Of a DNA stretch of 64,000 nucleotides, positions 56,686 through 64,000 are shown piece by piece. Below the pieces are notes generated by a model. The model was given only the letters and a program-made list of their open reading frames with translations, did not search any database and was not told the DNA's origin. The stretch covers positions 120,285-184,284 of the forward strand of contig NZ_JACBNY010000002.1 in NCBI RefSeq assembly GCF_013449735.1, given 5' to 3'. This DNA is from Pseudolactococcus laudensis. Its GTDB lineage: Bacteria > Bacillota > Bacilli > Lactobacillales > Streptococcaceae. The stretch's first letter is position 1. Each line of letters opens with the position of its first letter. The position numbers and the translations under genes were made by a program.

Positions 56686-56713
56686 TTGACGAAAGTTTTA
56701 AAAGTGTTAAAAT
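56686..56713 (+). promoter_or_regulatory. ilvD promoter
   Basis: TTGACG (56686-56691) and TAAAAT (56708-56713) are 16 bp apart with a TGT extension. The 5' leader is about 135 nt. Confidence 0.65.
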
Positions 56714-56853
56714 GGTAATAACAGATTTGTTTGAAAAGAGGAAAAATTTAAGTTTAATTTCAGAATTAAGCTTAATCACACGTTTAAAGTCTCGAATATC
56801 GCAAGTCTTTTTAAATCAAACGCTAATAATTTAGGTAGGCAAGGAAGGCACGT

Positions 56854-58566
56854 ATGAAATTTACATATAACGGTACGACAACAGAAGTTGAGCTTAACAA
56901 ATATTCTAAAACGCTCACGCAAGACCCGACACAACCCGCGACTCAGGCTATGTTCTATGGCATCGGGTTTAAGGATGAGGATTTTGATAAAGCGCAAGTT
57001 GGGATTGTGTCAATGGACTGGGATGGGAATCCTTGTAATATGCACTTAAATCAACTCGGACAAAAAGTTAAATCATCTGTTGACGCAACGGAAGGTCTTT
57101 TGGGCTTGCAGTTTCACACGATTGGTGTTTCTGATGGTATTGCTAACGGAACAGATGGGATGCGTTATTCGCTTGTATCACGTGAGGTAATTGCAGACTC
57201 AATTGAGACAAATGCAGGTGGTGAGTATTATGATGGGATTGTAGGCATTCCTGGTTGTGATAAAAACATGCCTGGAACGATTATCGGTATGGCGCGTTTG
57301 GACCGTCCTTCTATTATGGTTTATGGTGGAACGATTGAGCACGGAGAATATAATGGTCAGTCTCTCAATATTGTTTCAGCCTTTGAAGCATTAGGTGAAA
57401 AATTAACTGGCAATATTTCCGATGAAGACTATCATGGTGTGATTTCTAACGCTATTCCAGGTCAAGGTGCTTGTGGTGGTATGTATACAGCTAATACAAT
57501 GGCTGCTGCGATTGAAACACTTGGGATGACCCTACCATTTTCATCAACAAATCCAGCCAAATCTGATGAAAAACAACGTGAAGCAGCATCTGTCGGTGAA
57601 TACATGAAAACACTTCTAGCTCGGGATATTAAACCGAGTGACATCATGACGCGTGAAGCCTTTGAAGATGCCATTACAGTTGTCATGGTACTTGGCGGCT
57701 CAACTAATGCTGTTTTACATTTGATTGCCATGGCACGTACAGTTGGGATTGACCTCACACAGGACGATTTCCAAGCCATTTCTGACCGTACACCTGTTAT
57801 CGGTGACTTCAAACCTTCGGGTAAATATATGCAAGAAGATTTACATCGGATTGGTGGTCTACCAGCTGTCCTTAAATTTCTCCTTAAAGAAGGTCGCATC
57901 CATGGTGACCGAATGACGGTCACTGGTAAAACACTAGCAGAAAACCTAGAGAACGCAGCAGATTTAGACTTTGACCTTCAGGATATCATCAGACCCTTTG
58001 ATCAACCAATCAAAGCCACAGGGCATTTACAAATCCTCTATGGTAACCTCGCATCAGGCGGTTCAGTCGCTAAAATTTCGGGTAAAGAAGGTGAGCAGTT
58101 CACTGGAACAGCACGTGTCTTTAATGGTGAACAACATTTCATCGAAGGGATTGAGACCGGGCGTTTACACGCCGGTGATGTTGCAGTCATTAAGAATATC
58201 GGTCCAGTCGGGGCGCCTGGGATGCCAGAAATGCTGAAACCAACATCTGCGTTGATTGGTGCAGGATTAGGGAAATCAGTAGCCTTGATCACAGATGGGC
58301 GTTTCTCTGGCGGGACACATGGCTTTGTTGTCGGACATATTGTCCCTGAAGCCGTTAAAGGTGGTGTGATTGGTCTCGTTGAAGATGATGATATCATCGA
58401 AATTGACGCCATTAACAACACCATTAATCTGAAAGTATCTGATGAAGAGTTGGCAAAACGTCGCGCTGCCTATCAACAACCAGCACCTAAAGCGACTCGT
58501 GGTGTCCTTGCAAAATTTGCAAAATTAACAGATGACGCCGCACATGGTTGTATCACAGATTTTTAA
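56854..58566 (+). CDS. ilvD: Dihydroxy-acid dehydratase
   Basis: This 570-aa iron-sulfur enzyme dehydrates dihydroxyacids in valine and isoleucine synthesis. Three cluster Cys are visible: [15 protein letters not shown] and [29 protein letters not shown] is typical of the C-terminus. It is first in the ilv region, and GGAAGGCACGT precedes the ATG. Confidence 0.97.
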   Translation: MKFTYNGTTTEVELNKYSKTLTQDPTQPATQAMFYGIGFKDEDFDKAQVGIVSMDWDGNPCNMHLNQLGQKVKSSVDATEGLLGLQFHTIGVSDGIANGTDGMRYSLVSREVIADSIETNAGGEYYDGIVGIPGCDKNMPGTIIGMARLDRPSIMVYGGTIEHGEYNGQSLNIVSAFEALGEKLTGNISDEDYHGVISNAIPGQGACGGMYTANTMAAAIETLGMTLPFSSTNPAKSDEKQREAASVGEYMKTLLARDIKPSDIMTREAFEDAITVVMVLGGSTNAVLHLIAMARTVGIDLTQDDFQAISDRTPVIGDFKPSGKYMQEDLHRIGGLPAVLKFLLKEGRIHGDRMTVTGKTLAENLENAADLDFDLQDIIRPFDQPIKATGHLQILYGNLASGGSVAKISGKEGEQFTGTARVFNGEQHFIEGIETGRLHAGDVAVIKNIGPVGAPGMPEMLKPTSALIGAGLGKSVALITDGRFSGGTHGFVVGHIVPEAVKGGVIGLVEDDDIIEIDAINNTINLKVSDEELAKRRAAYQQPAPKATRGVLAKFAKLTDDAAHGCITDF

Positions 58567-58588
58567 TAAGTTTTAGCATTGATAATTA

Positions 58589-58619
58589 AAAACAACTGGT
58601 CGAGTCAACCAGTTGTTTT
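58589..58619 (+). terminator. Terminator between ilvD and ilvB
   Basis: AAAACAACTGGT and ACCAGTTGTTTT pair perfectly around CGAGTCA. This separates ilvD from ilvBN. Confidence 0.85.
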
Positions 58620-58765
58620 GATTAAGAAGACAATTTTATCTGATATTTTTAAGAGATATGATACTTTAAACATTGATTGAAATCGCACATTTGAATTCTG
58701 AGTTTCTGTCAGGTAAATCGGGATAAATATTAGAAGTTTTATAATTCAAATTATACCGAAATCAC

Positions 58766-58794
58766 TTGAAAAAAAAGGACAAAAGTGTTAAAAT
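58766..58794 (+). promoter_or_regulatory. ilvBN promoter
   Basis: TTGAAA and TAAAAT are 17 bp apart with a TGT extension, giving a leader of about 57 nt. Confidence 0.65.
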
Positions 58795-58809
58795 CTAAAC
58801 ATAATTCAT

Positions 58810-58824
58810 AATTTTCAGAAATTT
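58810..58824 (+). promoter_or_regulatory. CodY box before ilvB
   Basis: AATTTTCAGAAATTT matches 14 of 15 consensus positions and lies just downstream of the start point, a repressing position. Confidence 0.65.
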
Positions 58825-58858
58825 CGAAATATGAAAATCCTTGAAGGGAGAGCTAATA

Positions 58859-60562
58859 TTGAAACAAATAAAACTTGAAACCCCAAAAAGTGGTTCGCAA
58901 CTCGTCCTTGATACCCTTAAAAATTTGGGGGTTGACACTATTTTTGGCTATCCAGGTGGCGCAGTTTTACCGCTCTATGATGCCATTTATGATTATGAAG
59001 GGATTCAGCATATTCTTGCTCGCCATGAACAAGGGGCAACACACGAAGCAGAAGGGTATGCTAAATCATCAGGTAAATTAGGTGTTGCTTTGGTCACATC
59101 AGGTCCTGGGGCAACGAACGCGATTACAGGTATTGCGGATGCCAATGCAGATTCAGTACCGATGCTAGTTTTTACTGGTCAAGTGGCAACGCCTGGTATT
59201 GGTAAGGATGCTTTTCAGGAAGCTGATATTATTGGTGTTACGATGCCAATTACCAAATATAACTATCAGATTCGTGAAACACAAGACATCCCTCACGTGA
59301 TTACGGAGGCGGTTCACATTGCAACGACAGGACGTCCAGGTCCAGTTGTCATTGATTTGCCTAAAGATGTCGCAGCTCAAGAAGTTGATTATATTAATGA
59401 TGTGACAATTGACTTGCCTTCTTATAATCCAACTGTTGAACCAAATGCCAAGCAATTGAAAAAAATTGTTGAGTTGTTAGCTAAAAAGAAACGTCCGCTA
59501 ATTTTAGTGGGTGGTGGCGTTAACTATTCAAATGGTAATCTTGCATTAGCCCAATTTGCTGAAAGATATCAAATTCCAGTTGTTTCTAGTCTACTTGGAT
59601 TAGGTGCGATACCAGTTGAAAATCCTTTATTTTTAGGTATGGGAGGAATGCATGGGTCTTATGCTGCCAATATGGCATTAGCTGAAACTGACTACCTCAT
59701 TAATTTTGGGAGTAGATTCGATGATCGATTGGCCTCAAATCCTTCCTTGTTTTTGAAGGAGGCGACGGTAGCACATATTGATATTGATCCAGCAGAGATT
59801 GGCAAAATTGTCAAAACGCATTTACCAGTTGTAGGAGATGCAAAGCGTGCTTTGGAAATCTTACTTGAGATTGAAGCGCCTACGACTAATTTTTCAAAAT
59901 GGCTTGAACAAGTTCAGGACAATGCGCAAAGAGCACCATACAGTTATGAACCTGAGGTTGACTATAATAAACCACAGGAAGTTATCAAGTTAATTGGTGA
60001 GCTGACCAACGGTGATGCTATCATTGTGACAGATGTTGGGCAGCACCAGATGTGGGCAGCACAATGGTATCCGTATAAGAGCAATCGTCAACTGATTACA
60101 AGTGGTGGACTCGGGACTATGGGCTTTGGTATTCCTGCAGCCATTGGGGCCAAATTAGCCAATCCAGATAAAGAAGTTATCGTTTTTGTTGGTGATGGTG
60201 GATTCCAAATGACTAACCAAGAATTAGCAATTTTAAATGGTTATCATGTGCCAATCAAAGTTGTGCTCTTTAATAATCACTCGCTGGGAATGGTACGTCA
60301 GTGGCAAGAAAAGTTCTATGAAGAACGTCGAAGTCAATCTGTCTTTGATTTTGAACCTGACTTCCAATTATTAGCTGAGGCTTATGGGCTTAAGCATGAT
60401 AAATTTTTAAATCCTCAAACAATTGCTGAAGATTTAAAAGTTATCACAGAAAATGTACCAATGGTATTGGAAGTTGGTATTTCTAGGGAAGAACAAGTCT
60501 ATCCGATGGTGCCAGCAGGTTGGCATAATGACCAAATGTTGGGGGTGAAATTCAATGCGTAG
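58859..60562 (+). CDS. ilvB: Acetolactate synthase, large subunit
   Basis: This 567-aa TPP enzyme condenses pyruvate with pyruvate or 2-oxobutyrate. The catalytic Glu is in ARHEQGATHEAEGYA, and the TPP motif is GDGGFQMTNQELAILNGYHV with VVLFNN. TTG 58859 is preferred to TTG 58841 because GAAGGGAG lies 8 nt before it and it gives the normal length. It overlaps ilvN by 8 nt. Confidence 0.96.
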   Translation: MKQIKLETPKSGSQLVLDTLKNLGVDTIFGYPGGAVLPLYDAIYDYEGIQHILARHEQGATHEAEGYAKSSGKLGVALVTSGPGATNAITGIADANADSVPMLVFTGQVATPGIGKDAFQEADIIGVTMPITKYNYQIRETQDIPHVITEAVHIATTGRPGPVVIDLPKDVAAQEVDYINDVTIDLPSYNPTVEPNAKQLKKIVELLAKKKRPLILVGGGVNYSNGNLALAQFAERYQIPVVSSLLGLGAIPVENPLFLGMGGMHGSYAANMALAETDYLINFGSRFDDRLASNPSLFLKEATVAHIDIDPAEIGKIVKTHLPVVGDAKRALEILLEIEAPTTNFSKWLEQVQDNAQRAPYSYEPEVDYNKPQEVIKLIGELTNGDAIIVTDVGQHQMWAAQWYPYKSNRQLITSGGLGTMGFGIPAAIGAKLANPDKEVIVFVGDGGFQMTNQELAILNGYHVPIKVVLFNNHSLGMVRQWQEKFYEERRSQSVFDFEPDFQLLAEAYGLKHDKFLNPQTIAEDLKVITENVPMVLEVGISREEQVYPMVPAGWHNDQMLGVKFNA

Positions 60563-61031
60563 AATGTTAACAGCCAAACTCAATAATTCAACAGGTGTTC
60601 TGAATCGATTCACAGGTGTCTTATCACGTCGTCAAGTTAATATTGAAAGTATTTCTGTTGGACATACAGATGTTCCACATATTTCAAGAATAACGATTAT
60701 CATTGATGTTGAAAGTATCGATGAGGTCGAACAAATCATTAAGCAACTGAACCGTCAAGTTGATGTTTTGCGCGTACGTGATATTACAGATGTACCACAT
60801 ATTGAACGAGAAGTGATTCTCGTTAAGGTATCAGCACCTGCTAATATTCGAGCAGAATTATTTGCGATGATTCAACCTTTTCGTGCCAGTGTCGTTGATG
60901 TTGCACCTAAAATAGTAACCATTCAATTAACTGGAGGCTACGATAAAATCGAAGCATTATTAAGAGTGGTTAAGCCTTATGGCATAAAAAATATTGCTAG
61001 AACTGGCGTCACAGGTTTTACACGAGATTAA
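60555..61031 (+). CDS. ilvN: Acetolactate synthase, small regulatory subunit
   Basis: This 158-aa ACT-domain protein (LNNSTGVLNRFTGVLSRRQV, NIESISVG) gives valine feedback control and activates IlvB. The second domain (IEREVILVKVSAP) is complete. Its translation is coupled to ilvB. Confidence 0.96.
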   Translation: MRRMLTAKLNNSTGVLNRFTGVLSRRQVNIESISVGHTDVPHISRITIIIDVESIDEVEQIIKQLNRQVDVLRVRDITDVPHIEREVILVKVSAPANIRAELFAMIQPFRASVVDVAPKIVTIQLTGGYDKIEALLRVVKPYGIKNIARTGVTGFTRD

Positions 61032-61065
61032 AAGACGAACATAATTAAAAGTATTATATTTATCC

Positions 61066-61094
61066 TTGACAAATTGTCTGAAAAGTCGTAAAAT
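61066..61094 (+). promoter_or_regulatory. ilvC promoter with internal CodY-like box
   Basis: TTGACA (61066-61071) and TAAAAT (61089-61094) are 17 bp apart. A CodY-like box (AATTGTCTGAAAAGT, 61072-61086, 13 of 15) fills the spacer. Confidence 0.65.
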
Positions 61095-61202
61095 TATATC
61101 ATATTTAAAAATTGATTGAATTTTCTATCTTTTGCTAATTGACAGATAATTACCAATGTTCATAAAAAGATAGACACAAAAAAAGCTTATAGGAGATTTT
61201 AA

Positions 61203-62228
<1,026 letters not shown>

Positions 62229-62270
62229 GCCAAAAATACAGACAAAACTGTCTATCGTTTTTAACTTGGA

Positions 62271-62303
62271 AGAAAGCTGAGCTTGGTCTCAGCTTTTCTT
62301 TTT
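62271..62303 (+). terminator. Terminator after ilvC
   Basis: AAAGCTGAG and CTCAGCTTT pair around CTTGGT and are followed by T-rich sequence. It may be partial, since ilvA follows at once. Confidence 0.75.
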
Positions 62304-62336
62304 GATTTGTTTGAAAAAATGAAGGAATCTAATTTT

Positions 62337-63587
62337 ATGGTAACTTACAAAGATGTATTGGCTGCTAACGATGTATTGAAAGATGTTGTCATTCAAACAC
62401 CGATGAGACGAGATAGCTATTTATCTGAAAAATATGATGCGAATATTTATCTCAAGCAAGAAAATGTCCAGAAAGTACGGTCATTTAAGTTGCGAGGAGC
62501 TTATTATGCAATTCATAATTTACCTCAAGATAAATTAAAATGTGGTGTTGTTTGTGCCAGTGCGGGAAATCATGCGCAAGGCGTAGCTTATACCTGTCAA
62601 GAATTGAAAATCCCTGCAACAATTTTCATGCCGACAACCACACCACAACAAAAAATTACACAAGTTAAATTTTTTGGCGGAGATTATGCAGAAATTGCAC
62701 TTGTTGGTGATACGTTTGATGAGTCTGCGACAGCAGCTATTGACTATGCGCGCCGTGAAAATAAAACATTTATCGACCCGTTTGATAATCCCGATGTGAT
62801 TTCAGGTCAAGGCACTGTTGCCGTAGAAATTTTTGAAACAGCTAAGCAAGATAACCTTAAAATTGATACACTTCTAGCTGCAGTTGGCGGAGGTGGCTTG
62901 ATTTCGGGTGTTTCACTCTATGCAAAACATGCGAGTCCAGAAACCAAAGTTATTGGAGTAGAAGCATCGGGCGCTAGGTCGATGCAAGCAGCATTTGACA
63001 ATAATGGTCCAGTTAAACTTGAGACAATTGATAAATTTGCAGATGGTATTGCTGTTCAAAAAGTGGGACAGTTAACCTATCAAATTGCCAAGAAAAATGT
63101 CAATGAACTTCTGCATACGGATGAAGGATTAATATCCAGTACGATTTTAGACCTCTACTCTAAACAGGGTATCGTAGTTGAACCAGCTGGTGCAACTAGT
63201 GTTGCAGCGTTAGAATTAATCAAAGATGAGATAAAAGGTCAGACAATTGTTTGCATTATATCTGGTGGAAATAACGATATCAATCGGATGCAAGAGATTG
63301 AAGAAAAAAGTTTAATTTATGAAGGCCTCAAACATTACTTTGTTGTAAACTTTCCTCAAAGACCAGGTGCCCTACGTGAATTTGTCAATGATATCTTAGG
63401 ACCTCATGATGATATTACGCGTTTTGAATATATTAAACGAGCGAATAAAGGTACTGGTCCGGTTTTGATAGGCATTTTGTTGTCGAACAAACACGACCAA
63501 GCTCAACTCATTGAACGACTAGCAGCATTTGATAGTAAATTTATTGATTTAAAAGGACAAGAAAGTTTATATAACTTATTGGTCTAA
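62337..63587 (+). CDS. ilvA: Threonine deaminase (threonine ammonia-lyase)
   Basis: This 416-aa PLP enzyme makes 2-oxobutyrate, the first step to isoleucine. PLP lysine is in KVRSFKLRGAYYA, the glycine loop is AAVGGGGLISG, and a single ACT-like domain follows (VNFPQRPGALREFVNDILG). ATG 62337 is chosen because the frame start at 62283 lies inside the ilvC terminator. GAAGGA is its binding site. With thrC and ilvDBNC it completes isoleucine synthesis from homoserine phosphate. Confidence 0.95.
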   Translation: MVTYKDVLAANDVLKDVVIQTPMRRDSYLSEKYDANIYLKQENVQKVRSFKLRGAYYAIHNLPQDKLKCGVVCASAGNHAQGVAYTCQELKIPATIFMPTTTPQQKITQVKFFGGDYAEIALVGDTFDESATAAIDYARRENKTFIDPFDNPDVISGQGTVAVEIFETAKQDNLKIDTLLAAVGGGGLISGVSLYAKHASPETKVIGVEASGARSMQAAFDNNGPVKLETIDKFADGIAVQKVGQLTYQIAKKNVNELLHTDEGLISSTILDLYSKQGIVVEPAGATSVAALELIKDEIKGQTIVCIISGGNNDINRMQEIEEKSLIYEGLKHYFVVNFPQRPGALREFVNDILGPHDDITRFEYIKRANKGTGPVLIGILLSNKHDQAQLIERLAAFDSKFIDLKGQESLYNLLV

Positions 63588-63601
63588 AATATCTAATATA
63601 G

Positions 63602-63648
63602 AAACACCTAAAATTACCTTGTCAATAAAGGCAATTTTAGGTGTTTTA
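63602..63648 (+). terminator. Terminator after ilvA
   Basis: AACACCTAAAATTACC pairs with GGCAATTTTAGGTGTT (one mismatch) and is followed by T. Confidence 0.85.
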
Positions 63649-63798
63649 ATTAACCTTGTTGTTAAGATAAAGAACAAAAACGATAGTGTGTGGAGCTTAA
63701 ACTGATCTAAAATTAAGTATTAAGGAGTGAGAATAAACCTTCAGGATATAATTTATTTTAAAGATTAAAAATAAAAACAAAAATTTTTCAAAAAAGTG

Positions 63799-63827
63799 TT
63801 GACATGTTAAGCCAGATTTGATAAGAT
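63799..63827 (+). promoter_or_regulatory. rRNA operon promoter P1
   Basis: TTGACA and TAAGAT are 17 bp apart, preceded by A/T tracts resembling an UP element. Confidence 0.75.
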
Positions 63828-63895
63828 AATAAAGTACTCAAAACGACAGGTCACGAACGAAAGAAAAGAAAATAAAAAAACTTTTCAGAAAGGTG

Positions 63896-63924
63896 TTGAC
63901 AAGTCAAAAAAGTTTTGGTAGAAT
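63896..63924 (+). promoter_or_regulatory. rRNA operon promoter P2
   Basis: TTGACA and TAGAAT are 17 bp apart with a TGG extension, 97 bp after P1. Tandem strong promoters are typical of rrn operons. Confidence 0.8.
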
Positions 63925-64000
63925 TAAATAGTTGTCTCGTAAGAACAGCTGAAACAAAATAGACCTTTGAAAACTGAATAAAACAGAAACGAACCAAGTA
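63925..64000 (+). other. rRNA leader (5' of 16S, truncated by the window)
   Basis: The stretch ACCTTTGAAAACTGAATAAA is the usual 16S pre-rRNA leader motif in lactic acid bacteria. The 16S gene should begin beyond base 64,000. Confidence 0.75.

Overview
The window is a contiguous piece of a low-GC Gram-positive chromosome. It most resembles Lactococcus or a close relative (Pseudolactococcus-like Streptococcaceae). The evidence is the complete S10-spc-alpha ribosomal protein order with secY, adk, infA, rpmJ and rpoA, a seven-gene comG operon preceded by a ComX-type CIN-like box, an adcRCB/zit zinc module with its own operator, polC, the yutD-rlmN-vanZ neighbourhood, LPXTG and KxGKxW surface-protein signals, and CodY-like boxes in the ilv region. 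Almost every gene lies on the + strand. The assignment rests on family recognition, not on a search.

Layout. Positions 1-10,560 are accessory carbohydrate and surface genes: the 3' end of a GH1 phospho-glycosidase, a DUF4190 membrane protein, a secreted type I pullulanase behind cre and LacI-type operator sites, a 1,504-aa LPXTG surface protein with three near-identical 444-bp repeats, and a decayed GtrII-like glucosyltransferase. Positions 10,670-18,850 hold housekeeping and small genes (5'-nucleotidase, yutD, rlmN, vanZ, nitroreductase, CoA-binding protein, a DUF4430 lipoprotein), an AAA/DUF4143 ATPase behind a phased operator array, and an orphan AbrB-type antitoxin. Next come polC (19,061-23,455), comGA-GG (23,522-27,322, with comGB broken by an in-frame stop), ispE, a D-amino-acid transaminase, adcRCB, an RluA-family pseudouridine synthase, a class A PBP, rpmG-secE-nusG, thrC and mscL. 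The ribosomal protein superoperon fills 38,830-53,616. The window closes with a split glutathione synthase (gshA/gshB, the two halves of GshF), the isoleucine-valine cluster ilvD-ilvBN-ilvC-ilvA, and tandem strong promoters plus leader of an rRNA operon that begins past the right edge.

How the parts work together. Pullulanase and the wall-anchored protein look like an extracellular starch or glycogen unit under catabolite control. The ilv genes form several transcription units, each with its own promoter and a CodY-like box, so branched-chain amino acid synthesis is probably sensed through CodY. adcR is likely autoregulated by zinc, but the usual substrate-binding gene is not next to it.

Most unusual observations: (1) a 371-bp spacer inside the ribosomal protein operon carries two copies of a structured element whose outer stems differ in sequence yet remain self-complementary; (2) four 16-bp operator-like repeats at 39/40/40-bp spacing surround the promoter of the DUF4143 ATPase; (3) six genes share a TGN-extended -10 box exactly 6 nt before an ATG with no ribosome binding site, which predicts leaderless mRNAs; (4) comGB carries a nonsense codon and a GC-richer block separates it from comGC; (5) the infA promoter sits in the loop of a 14-bp perfect palindrome.
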